The position numbers were made by a program, and so were the translations under genes. This document shows, one piece after another, positions 36,385-44,055 of a DNA stretch of 64,000 nt. The DNA lies in the NCBI RefSeq assembly GCF_041380235.1, contig NZ_JBGIYY010000015.1, positions 1 through 64,000 of the forward strand, in the 5' to 3' direction. Origin of the DNA: Glaciecola sp041380235 (GTDB lineage: Bacteria > Pseudomonadota > Gammaproteobacteria > Enterobacterales > Alteromonadaceae). Numbering within the stretch: the first letter of the stretch is position 1; each line of letters starts with the position of its first letter. The notes beneath the pieces were generated by a model, which worked only from the letters and a program-made list of their open reading frames with translations, was not told the origin of the DNA and ran no database searches.

Positions 36385-38841
36385 ATGAGACCGATTATTT
36401 CAGCTTTTGCCCTGTGCACCAGTATTCTATTGATCACCGCATGCGGTGGTGGCGGTGACACCCAGGTTCAAGAAACGCCTGTTCCACCGCCAACGAATGA
36501 GCCGGTTAGCAACTATAACGGCCCCGCATCAGCCACTACCGATGTGCAAAACTTTAAAATCAATGTATGGGATAACCTAGCCACAAAAAGCACCTGTGGC
36601 TCATGTCATGTGCAAGGCGAACAGTCACCATTCTTTGCTCGCAACGATGATGTGAATGAAGCCTACGCCATCGTAAACACATTAGTTAACAAAGGCTCTG
36701 TACCCGATTCACTATTGGTGACAAAAGTCGCCGGTGGTCACAACTGCTGGCTTACCAGCAACAACGCCTGCAGAGACATTATGATCAACTGGCTCGATGC
36801 TTGGATTGAAACCGATGAATCTGCCACCACCATTACCCTAGAAGCACCTGAAGCTAGAACCGTTGGCGCCAACAAAAATTTCCCTGCGTCCCCAGCGCTG
36901 TTTGCAAGCAACGTATACCCGTTACTGGAAACCTATTGTAGCGAATGTCATCAGTCAAGCGCATCTATACCTATTTCTCCTTTCATCGGCTCTAGCGATG
37001 TAACCGAAGCCTATTTGGCCGCGATTTCTAAACTCAATCTTGATGTACCCGCTGAAAGCCGTTTAGTTGCCAGAGTACGGGACGAGTTTCATAACTGCTG
37101 GGACGATTGTGCAGCAGACAGTCTTACACTCACAAACGCCATTGCCACTATGGCAGATGCCATTGAAGTGACTGAGCTTGACAGCAACTTGGTTTCTTCA
37201 AACGCGGTTGGTTTATTTGAAGGCACATTAGCTAGCGGTGGCGGTCGTTTTGAATCAAACCTGATTGCAAAATGGGAATTTAAAACTGGCTTTGGCAATA
37301 CCGCATTTGATACCAGCGGCGTTTCACCGGCAATCGACTTAACACTATCAGGAAATTATGATTGGGTAGGCGGTTGGGGCATCCAGCTTAATGGCGGTAA
37401 GGCGCAAGGTTCCACCGCTAATAGTAAAAAATTACATGACCTAATTGTTGCCACCGGAGAATTTGCCATTGAAGCATGGGTGGCACCAGCGAATGTGATT
37501 CAAGAAGGGCCTGCTCGAATTATTAGTTACTCAGGTGGCGATGACAGACGTAACTTTATGTTAGGGCAAACCCTTTATAACTATAACGCGTTGGTTCGCA
37601 ACGATAATACCGACAGCAATGGCGAGCCCGCCCTAAATACCGCAAATGCTGACGAGGACTTACAGGCAGCGCTTCAGCACGTGGTAGTTAACTACGATGG
37701 AAACGGTGGACGCAAAATATTTGTGAACGGCGAAGAAACCGGCGATAACGACCGTATCGAAGGAAGCGTGTTAAATACTTGGGACGATACCTTTGCTTTT
37801 GTAATTGGCAGTGAAGTCAGTGGCCGCTCTCCTTTCGCTGGCACCGTACGCATGGTTGCCATGCATAATCGCATATTAACCAGCGAGCAAGTTGCAAGTA
37901 ATTTTGACGCGGGTATCGGTCAGAAATTCTATGTGATGTTTGGCATTAGTGAAGTCGTTAATGTGGCTGAAAGCTATGTGGTATTTGAAGTCAGTCAATT
38001 TGACAGCTTTAGCTATTTGTTTACTGAACCCTTCATGGTCAGTCTAGATGAAAATGCCAACTTAGACGGTATCACCCTTACCGGAATGCGGATTGGCATC
38101 AATGGTCGTGAAGAAAAAACCGGTCAGGTGTTTGCAACCCTAAATCTGAGTGTGGACGCAAGCAGTTCTAATGAGCTAGGTGGCAAGCCGATATCATCAC
38201 AGGGAACCATTATACCACTGCAAAAAGGCCCTGAGCTTGATGAGTTCTTTTTGACCTTTGAGGTACTTGGCGACGCGCAGTCACAGAGGACAGCGGCGCA
38301 AGTCCCCATTGCCACAGAGGCGCAAGATATCGACGCTCAATCGGTCATAGGGGTTCGGAACTTTGACGAAATTTATGCCAGTATGTCGGCGCTCACAACC
38401 GTTAGCATCAACAATCCTGAGGTTCGCGCAACCTATACTCAACTTCGCCAGCAATTGCCGAGCGTCAGCAGTCTAGACAGTTTTTTGACCTCTAACCAAA
38501 TGGCCATTACACAGCTGTCAATTAAGTACTGCGATGCTTTAGTCGAAGACACCTCGCTGCGAGCCAGTTATTTCCCAGACATGAATTTTAACGCCAATGC
38601 CAATAACGGTTTTTCAGGCGCGATGAAAGACGCGATTATTAACCCACTTAATCAGCGTATGTTGGGGGCCGGAATAAGCACTCAACCAGAACAAGACGAT
38701 GTATATAACGAGGTCAGTAATTTAATTGACAGGCTCAGCGTATGCGCTAATCAAAATTCATGTAACGCCGAGACAACGAAAACCGTGGTAAAAGCCAGCT
38801 GCGCAGCGCTGTTAGGCAGTGCCGTAGTGGTCTTACAATAG
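36385..38841 (+). CDS. Di-haem, LamG-domain lipoprotein
   Basis: I start at ATG 36385; its ribosome site AGGAGA lies in the end of the previous gene. Signal MRPIISAFALCTSILLITAC gives lipid Cys20. Two similar cytochrome-like modules follow: CGSCH at 71-75 with a later HNCW, and CSECH at 185-189 with another HNCW. Around 300-520 a concanavalin/LamG-like domain is seen (FAIEAWVAPANV, then HVVVNYDGNGGRKIFVNGEE). The C-terminal ~300 residues are unrecognised. The LamG domain suggests binding of a carbohydrate or surface partner, and the haems electron transfer. At 818 residues it is probably surface-exposed or periplasmic. Confidence 0.75.
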   Translation: MRPIISAFALCTSILLITACGGGGDTQVQETPVPPPTNEPVSNYNGPASATTDVQNFKINVWDNLATKSTCGSCHVQGEQSPFFARNDDVNEAYAIVNTLVNKGSVPDSLLVTKVAGGHNCWLTSNNACRDIMINWLDAWIETDESATTITLEAPEARTVGANKNFPASPALFASNVYPLLETYCSECHQSSASIPISPFIGSSDVTEAYLAAISKLNLDVPAESRLVARVRDEFHNCWDDCAADSLTLTNAIATMADAIEVTELDSNLVSSNAVGLFEGTLASGGGRFESNLIAKWEFKTGFGNTAFDTSGVSPAIDLTLSGNYDWVGGWGIQLNGGKAQGSTANSKKLHDLIVATGEFAIEAWVAPANVIQEGPARIISYSGGDDRRNFMLGQTLYNYNALVRNDNTDSNGEPALNTANADEDLQAALQHVVVNYDGNGGRKIFVNGEETGDNDRIEGSVLNTWDDTFAFVIGSEVSGRSPFAGTVRMVAMHNRILTSEQVASNFDAGIGQKFYVMFGISEVVNVAESYVVFEVSQFDSFSYLFTEPFMVSLDENANLDGITLTGMRIGINGREEKTGQVFATLNLSVDASSSNELGGKPISSQGTIIPLQKGPELDEFFLTFEVLGDAQSQRTAAQVPIATEAQDIDAQSVIGVRNFDEIYASMSALTTVSINNPEVRATYTQLRQQLPSVSSLDSFLTSNQMAITQLSIKYCDALVEDTSLRASYFPDMNFNANANNGFSGAMKDAIINPLNQRMLGAGISTQPEQDDVYNEVSNLIDRLSVCANQNSCNAETTKTVVKASCAALLGSAVVVLQ

Positions 38842-38851
38842 GAATTATGTC

Positions 38852-40492
38852 ATGAAAAAAACCTATAGCTTTACCTCAAAAAAGACTGCGTCAGTCGCCA
38901 GAGCCGTGCAAAAGGCACACGGTAAAGACGAAGCGCTTTACCATAACGACCATGCAAAACCTGTCACCCGCAGAGAGTTTATATCACAGGGCTTTTGTGC
39001 CGGAGCAGGGCTACTGGCAGGAGCATCGGTGCTAAGCATGTTTGCCAATCCTCGTCAGGCTAATGCGTCTTTATCATCAGATTTAGAGGCACTTAAACAA
39101 AGCTGCGGTATCGCCGCACAAGGTGCCGGTAAAATACCCTTTATTGTGTTTGATTTAGCCGGTGGTGCAAACATAGCCGGCTCAAATGTGTTGATTGGTG
39201 GCCGCGGCGGTCAACTGGACTTTTTAAGCACTCAAGGCTATTCCCGACAGGGGTTACCCGGCGACATGGTGCCTTCTATTGCCAACCCAGACAGTGGCTT
39301 ATCTGATTTTATTAATACAGAACTTGGCTTAGCATTTCATGCTGACTCGGGCTTTTTACGAGGCATTCAAGACAAACTGTCAGTCATGAACCGAGCAAAT
39401 GTAAATGGTGCGGTGATCCCCGCCCGCTCAGAAAATGATACTGGCAACAATCCACATAACCCGATGTACGGCATTAACAAAGCCGGAGCAGATGGTTCGT
39501 TGCTAACCTTAATCGGTTCGCGCAACTCAGACTCTGGTGGCAACTCTGTTGCACCCTTGAATTTAATGGACCCATCTAAACGCCCGACCAAGGTAGACCG
39601 TCCTTCTGACGTTACCGGGCTAGTTGATACCGGAGATTTGGTAGGACTATTAAGTCAAGATGATTCGGTAGCTGTAATGGAATCGATTCAGCGCATATCA
39701 GATATGAAACTAAACAAAGTCAGCACACAAATAACCAACGATGAAGTAATCAAAGACCTTGTACGCTGTGGCTACGTAAAGAGCGCGGATATTACCGACA
39801 GATTTGGCGATCCCAATACATTAAACCCTGCCGCAGACCCATTAATTGTTGGCGAGGGCGGCATATTTAGCGCAGACGAGTTTGCCTCTGATCGCGAGTT
39901 TCAAAAGACGGCCTCAGTGATGAAATTGGTTATGAATGGCTTTGCGGGCGCCGGCACGATCACCATGGGTGGCTACGATTACCATGTGGGCAATCGCGCC
40001 ACCGGCGAAGTGCGTGATTTACGTGCAGGGCGCTGTATGGGTGCTGTGTTGGAATACGCGGCGCGGCTCGGCATGCCATTGATGATGTACGTATGCAGTG
40101 ACGGCTCAGTATTCAGCAACGGCATGATAGATGACTCTGTAGACGGACGCGGCAAAGGCGTTTGGACCGGTGACAACTCATCTACCGCGGGTTCATTCTT
40201 TTTGGTCTATAACCCCAACGGCACGCCACAGCTAATAGGCGCAAATGAAGCACAGCAAGCCATGCATCAACAGCTGGGCTTTATGCGCCGCGACGGTAGC
40301 GTAGAAACCGCCGCCACTCCTGCAGCCAATAATGTTAATCTTTTGGTGGAAACCGTAGTGCTTAACTACCTTGCACTGCATGGTGAACAGGGGCGAATGT
40401 CAGAAGTCCTGCCGAACAACGGCTTAGGGAATGCTAATTTGATGGATTCACTTACCGCCTTCGCTCCGATAGTTAACGGCACCATTAGCTGA
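38852..40492 (+). CDS. Tat-exported DUF1501-like protein
   Basis: This 546-residue protein starts 10 bases after the LamG gene. A 37-residue leader precedes the twin-arginine motif VTRREFISQG and an Ala/Gly-rich hydrophobic run. The mature part begins with KIPFIVFDLAGGANIAGSN and has NNPHNPMYGINKAGADGS, GTITMGGYDYHVGNRATGEV and a late FMRRDGSVETAA. This resembles the DUF1501 group, alkaline-phosphatase-superfamily-like exported proteins that travel with DUF1588/1592 cytochromes. Tat export means it folds, perhaps with a metal or cofactor, in the cytoplasm. It closes the operon, followed by a strong terminator. Confidence 0.65.
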   Translation: MKKTYSFTSKKTASVARAVQKAHGKDEALYHNDHAKPVTRREFISQGFCAGAGLLAGASVLSMFANPRQANASLSSDLEALKQSCGIAAQGAGKIPFIVFDLAGGANIAGSNVLIGGRGGQLDFLSTQGYSRQGLPGDMVPSIANPDSGLSDFINTELGLAFHADSGFLRGIQDKLSVMNRANVNGAVIPARSENDTGNNPHNPMYGINKAGADGSLLTLIGSRNSDSGGNSVAPLNLMDPSKRPTKVDRPSDVTGLVDTGDLVGLLSQDDSVAVMESIQRISDMKLNKVSTQITNDEVIKDLVRCGYVKSADITDRFGDPNTLNPAADPLIVGEGGIFSADEFASDREFQKTASVMKLVMNGFAGAGTITMGGYDYHVGNRATGEVRDLRAGRCMGAVLEYAARLGMPLMMYVCSDGSVFSNGMIDDSVDGRGKGVWTGDNSSTAGSFFLVYNPNGTPQLIGANEAQQAMHQQLGFMRRDGSVETAATPAANNVNLLVETVVLNYLALHGEQGRMSEVLPNNGLGNANLMDSLTAFAPIVNGTIS

Positions 40493-40514
40493 GCGAAGAC
40501 ACAACTTCATATCA

Positions 40515-40553
40515 AAATAAGGTGCGTCAGCCTGTTCAATGCGCACCTTATTT
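40515..40553. terminator. Strong rho-independent-type terminator
   Basis: The arms AAATAAGGTGCG (40515-40526) and CGCACCTTATTT (40542-40553) pair perfectly over 12 bases around a 15-base loop. A/T runs on both sides could end transcription in either direction. It lies 23 bases after the DUF1501-like gene and before arsR. Confidence 0.88.
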
Positions 40554-40669
40554 CTTGCAAATAAATGTAACTCCTGCGACCCATAAGCCTTGCTAAAAAA
40601 GCACCTAAACCTAGAATTTAATAAATAACTAGAACTCTGTATAAATAGGTGCTTTACCTTTATACCTAT

Positions 40670-40706
40670 ATATGTGATATTCCACATATGTTATTTATCA
40701 CATGTG
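40670..40706. promoter_or_regulatory. Candidate ArsR operator
   Basis: A 7-base inverted repeat ATATGTG-ATATTC-CACATAT (40670-40689) is followed by the palindrome CACATGTG (40699-40706), just upstream of the arsR start. Such dyads overlapping the promoter are typical of ArsR/SmtB autoregulation. Binding is inferred. Confidence 0.6.
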
Positions 40707-40712
40707 TACATT

Positions 40713-41048
40713 ATGAACCCATGTACGTTCTTCAAGTGTCTTGCTGACGACACACGGCTCAAGTCACTTCTATTGATTGCAAAGACAAACGAAGCCTGCG
40801 TGTGCGACTTAATGGAAGCACTCCAACTTGACCAACCCAAAACATCTCGTCATTTAGCACAACTGCGTAAATGCGGCATTGTTGTGGATGAAAGGCGGGG
40901 TAAATGGGTATTTTATAAACTGCATCCAGAGCTTCCTGTATGGGCGCATGAGGTTATTTTAAGTGCTGCTAAGCACAACGATAGCTATTTTGGTGATGCG
41001 CTAAAAAAGTTAGTTTCATCGCGATCTTTAACCTTCTCTTGCTGTTAA
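40713..41048 (+). CDS. arsR: ArsR family arsenite-responsive repressor
   Basis: I start at ATG 40713 (MNPCTFFKCLADDTRLKSLL), the usual ArsR beginning; an upstream ATG at 40674 lies inside the operator dyad. The 111-residue protein has a winged helix with QPKTSRHLAQLRKCGIV as recognition helix. The metal site segment EACVCDLMEAL supplies Cys29 and Cys31. A Cys-Cys pair at the C-terminus may add ligands. Arsenite binding should release it from the operator upstream, derepressing arsC and acr3 downstream. Confidence 0.93.
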   Translation: MNPCTFFKCLADDTRLKSLLLIAKTNEACVCDLMEALQLDQPKTSRHLAQLRKCGIVVDERRGKWVFYKLHPELPVWAHEVILSAAKHNDSYFGDALKKLVSSRSLTFSCC

Positions 41049-41064
41049 GCTAAGGCCAACAACA

Positions 41065-41538
41065 ATGAAAATTCTTTATATTTGCACGCATAACCGGTGC
41101 CGAAGTATCTTATCTGAAGCCATCACCAACCAAATTGCTGGAGATATTATTCAGGCAAAAAGTGCAGGTAGCCAACCTGTGGGTGAAGTACATCCTTTAT
41201 CGCTAAAGTATCTAACACAAACTGGTTATGCGATTAACGGTTTACAAAGCCAGTCGTGGGATGACTTTGAAGATTTTCAGCCTGATGTGGTGATAACGGT
41301 ATGCGATTCTGCGGCAGACGAAGCGTGTCCATTATATTTTGGCAATAGCCTAAAAGTGCATTGGGGCTTGAGCGACCCATCTAAAATCGAGGGTGATGAG
41401 GCACAAGTTGAACAAGGGTTTATAGCCTGCATTGATGAAATCGCAGAGCGAGTGCAAAAGCTCAAACGTATCGCTACCCAAGATTTAGATAAAGATGCAC
41501 TTAAATCAGCGCTAGCTGAGATAGGTGTGCACCTATGA
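41065..41538 (+). CDS. arsC: Thioredoxin-coupled type arsenate reductase (low-Mr PTPase fold)
   Basis: This is a 157-residue enzyme of the low-molecular-weight phosphatase fold. The P-loop CTHNRCRS gives Cys7, Cys12-Arg13 and Ser14; the second redox pair is Cys80 and Cys88 in VCDSAADEACP. DPSKIEGDE supplies the general-acid Asp. This Cys set identifies the arsenate reductase family that passes electrons through a Cys triad, turning arsenate into arsenite for the Acr3 exporter encoded downstream. It lies 16 bases after arsR. The product has a C-terminal extension of ~20 residues relative to the shortest homologues. Confidence 0.92.
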   Translation: MKILYICTHNRCRSILSEAITNQIAGDIIQAKSAGSQPVGEVHPLSLKYLTQTGYAINGLQSQSWDDFEDFQPDVVITVCDSAADEACPLYFGNSLKVHWGLSDPSKIEGDEAQVEQGFIACIDEIAERVQKLKRIATQDLDKDALKSALAEIGVHL

Positions 41539-41612
41539 GAATGCAAGATACATCTATGCCTAATATTGAAAAGCGTCTTTTTGATACTCCTAGCATCAAT
41601 AAAATGAGGTAA
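41535..41612 (+). CDS. Possible 25-codon peptide between arsC and acr3
   Basis: An ATG overlaps the arsC stop (ATGA), and the frame runs MRMQDTSMPNIEKRLFDTPS to a TAA 2 bases before the acr3 start. The exact filling of the gap and the ATGA overlap suggest translational coupling or a leader that keeps ribosomes on the message. It may equally be a worn remnant of a lost gene. No family is recognised. Confidence 0.3.
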   Translation: MRMQDTSMPNIEKRLFDTPSINKMR

Positions 41613-41614
41613 TT

Positions 41615-42631
41615 ATGGGCTTGTTTGAACGTTTCTTATCGGTATGGGTTGGCCTTGCCATCATTGTCGGCATTATTGCTGGGACCACCGTGCCAGACGC
41701 TTTTGCGGTAATTGCTAACTTTGAGTTTGCGCATGTAAATGTTGTCATTGCAGTACTCATTTGGTTAATGATTTACCCAATGATGGTGCAAGTCGACTTT
41801 TCATCCATCAAAGATGTGGGTAAAAAGCCCAAAGGTTTAGCATTGACCCTGGTAATTAACTGGTTAATCAAACCCTTCACTATGGCCTTTCTTGGCTGGC
41901 TATTTTTCAAAGTGTTGTTTGCCGACTGGGTTGATCCGGCAACCGCGACTGAATATATCGCGGGTATGATTTTACTCGGTGTTGCCCCTTGTACTGCCAT
42001 GGTATTCGTATGGAGTGAAATGACCAAAGGTGATGCTAATTACACCTTAGTACAAGTATCAATTAATGACATCATTATGATTTTTGCCTTCGCACCCATT
42101 GCAGGTTTACTGCTTGGAGTGACCGATATTACCGTGCCGTGGGATACCTTGATATTGTCGGTAATGCTATATGTACTGGTTCCTTTGATCGCAGGAGCGC
42201 TTACTCGTAAAAAGTTAGATAACGGTAATGACCATTCAAAAATAAACTCGTTTCTAGCAAAGATGAAGCCTTGGTCGATTATTGGTTTACTGGCTACCGT
42301 GGCATTGTTATTCGGTTTTCAGGCGCAGACAATTTTATCAAAGCCAGAAGCCATCGTGTTAATTGCCATTCCCTTGCTGATTCAAACCTATGGTATTTTT
42401 GCGATTGCCTACTACATGGCAAAGCGCTTGAAGCTGCCTCACAATGTGGCGGCCCCCGCCGGTATGATTGGCACCTCTAACTTCTTTGAGCTCGCAGTGG
42501 CAGTGGCTATTTCAGTGTTTGGTCTGCATTCAGGAGCAGCGCTTGCAACCGTTGTTGGTGTGTTGGTGGAAGTGCCCGTGATGCTCTCGCTGGTCTGGTT
42601 TGCAAACCGCACTAGGCATTGGTTTACGTAA
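41615..42631 (+). CDS. acr3: Acr3-type arsenite efflux transporter
   Basis: This is a 338-residue protein with about ten hydrophobic helices. The family signature MILLGVAPCTAMVFVWSEMT carries the conserved Cys of Acr3 arsenite antiporters (BART superfamily), followed by GDANYTLVQVSINDIIM. It exports arsenite using the proton motive force. The N-terminus MGLFERFLSVWVGLAI is typical. The operon order arsR-arsC-acr3 gives complete arsenate resistance: sensing, reduction and efflux. A terminator follows. Confidence 0.93.
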   Translation: MGLFERFLSVWVGLAIIVGIIAGTTVPDAFAVIANFEFAHVNVVIAVLIWLMIYPMMVQVDFSSIKDVGKKPKGLALTLVINWLIKPFTMAFLGWLFFKVLFADWVDPATATEYIAGMILLGVAPCTAMVFVWSEMTKGDANYTLVQVSINDIIMIFAFAPIAGLLLGVTDITVPWDTLILSVMLYVLVPLIAGALTRKKLDNGNDHSKINSFLAKMKPWSIIGLLATVALLFGFQAQTILSKPEAIVLIAIPLLIQTYGIFAIAYYMAKRLKLPHNVAAPAGMIGTSNFFELAVAVAISVFGLHSGAALATVVGVLVEVPVMLSLVWFANRTRHWFT

Positions 42632-42680
42632 TAAGCCTTAGGTAAAGCTGCGACAGCACTCAATAATTGCTTGCCATTGT

Positions 42681-42702
42681 TATACGCTAAGGCGTATATT
42701 TT
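42681..42702 (+). terminator. Terminator after acr3
   Basis: TATACGC-TAAG-GCGTATA is a perfect 7-base stem with a 4-base loop, followed by TTTT and more A/T, 50 bases after the acr3 stop. It should separate the ars operon from the sigma-factor gene. Confidence 0.75.
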
Positions 42703-42746
42703 AAAAAAACTCTTTGATACTGGGCAATTCATAAGGCATTCCCTCG

Positions 42747-43325
42747 ATGATTGAAACCTGCAAAGCGCAGCAGACAGATGTGATATTTTCAGAATTCCAC
42801 GATGCGGTGTTTTATCGGATCATTGATACCTTAGCACCTCTTATTGGTGATGTTGAGGGCGAAGAGGTTGCTCAAGAGGCACTGCTTAAAGTGTTTCTTC
42901 TTATCCAAAAAAACAATAGTTTTGATAACTTTCGTGAAAGCCTATTTGCAATGAAACCACTGGCCTTTGTAATTGCCAAAAACATGGCCTTGTCGCGTAT
43001 TCGTCATAAAAAAGTAAGAGAAAAGTTTCACGAAATAGAACGGCTAAAGCAAGCTAACGCGAGCATCAAAAGTATCGAGTCTACAGTGATAAATGACCAT
43101 CAAACACAATTGATGCTAGAAGCCGTCAATCATCTCCCGCCTATCTGCCGACAGGTGTTTATTCACCGTAAACTGTACGGAAAAAGTCATACAGACATTG
43201 CACAAATGCTCAGCATTTCAACTAAAACCGTCGAGAATCATTTAGCAAAAGGGCTAAAGCTATGTCGCCAATACATCGTTAAACAGCATATCAAAGCCTC
43301 ATCAATGGAAAAGAAACGAGCGTAA
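42747..43325 (+). CDS. FecI-like ECF sigma factor
   Basis: This is a 192-residue sigma-70 family protein with region 2 (VEGEEVAQEALLKVFLLIQ, FVIAKNMALSRIRHKKV) and region 4 (LPPICRQVFIHRKLYGKSHT then DIAQMLSISTKTVENHLAKG). The region 4 helix-turn-helix is complete. It is followed after 5 bases by a FecR-like gene and then by a TonB-dependent receptor, the classic order of iron or substrate-responsive signalling units. Presumably it directs transcription of the receptor gene, but no promoter consensus could be established by eye. Confidence 0.88.
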   Translation: MIETCKAQQTDVIFSEFHDAVFYRIIDTLAPLIGDVEGEEVAQEALLKVFLLIQKNNSFDNFRESLFAMKPLAFVIAKNMALSRIRHKKVREKFHEIERLKQANASIKSIESTVINDHQTQLMLEAVNHLPPICRQVFIHRKLYGKSHTDIAQMLSISTKTVENHLAKGLKLCRQYIVKQHIKASSMEKKRA

Positions 43326-43330
43326 ATGCA

Positions 43331-43756
43331 ATGAATATTGACGATTGGACCGGCACCGAAATTAGCGATGACGTTATCGACCAAGCCGCTTTTTGGGTAG
43401 CAGCACTAGACGCAGATGATACGCAAGCCGTCGATTATCGGCCATCAACCCCGTTACTGGAGACCCAACTGGGCTTTTATGCTTGGTTAGACAAAGATCC
43501 CGTGCACCAAATGGCTTTCGCACAAGTGTCCGAATTATGGGCCAAAACATCCTGCTTAAAACACGCCGAACACATGCTAGAACCTTCTAAAATCTTGCCA
43601 TTTCCGAAGCGCGCTGCCAAAAAGTCGAGGAATGATGGACCTTTATTACAAGATCAGCGTGTTGAAGTAGCCGCTCCTGAATGGGCGTACAATTTAGTTA
43701 TCGGTATCATTTCGCTTGGTTTTGTTCTGTCTTTTGTGCCTTTACAGATAGTTTAA
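43331..43756 (+). CDS. Shortened FecR-like anti-sigma protein (DUF4880 N-terminus plus helix)
   Basis: This 141-residue protein has the DUF4880 head: DQAAFWVAALDADD, then FYAWLDKDPVHQMAFAQVSE and a following LW. This head binds sigma factors in FecR proteins. A basic linker and one membrane helix (~120-138) end the protein. The periplasmic FecR domain that senses the receptor, normally ~200 residues, is missing. The shortened form could be a constitutive or differently gated anti-sigma factor, or a truncated gene. The bases after the stop do not clearly restore a FecR domain in another frame. Confidence 0.78.
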   Translation: MNIDDWTGTEISDDVIDQAAFWVAALDADDTQAVDYRPSTPLLETQLGFYAWLDKDPVHQMAFAQVSELWAKTSCLKHAEHMLEPSKILPFPKRAAKKSRNDGPLLQDQRVEVAAPEWAYNLVIGIISLGFVLSFVPLQIV

Positions 43757-44055
43757 GACACTGTCAGAATCATTATGATCAGCTACTAACCGTCGATACG
43801 TCATATGCTTCCTTGCAAGAAGGTGTATTAGCCATATTTCCTTTTCAAATAAGCAATTTGACAGCATACAACACAGCACATCAAAGACCTCAAATAATTA
43901 CATTTTACGAGGTAATTTATACGCACTAATTTTGTCAATATCCCAATGTGTAAATTAATTGTAAATTTTTATAGGGGTTTTTCTGTTATGGTGCGTTTAT
44001 ATATTAAATAGCTTCACATACACAAAACACACTCAAAAAAATAATAGGTAACTAG
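43757..44055. promoter_or_regulatory. Leader region of the TonB-dependent receptor gene
   Basis: This 299-base gap is AT-rich near its end and should hold the receptor promoter, perhaps read by the sigma factor encoded upstream. An open frame crossing its first half (43,681-43,929) has a composition unlike a FecR domain. No terminator is evident after the anti-sigma gene, so read-through is possible. Confidence 0.4.

Noticed and set aside
43681..43929. Frameshifted FecR periplasmic domain after the short anti-sigma gene
   Set aside because: The alternative frame does not show the FecR pattern convincingly; truncation cannot be proved from this.
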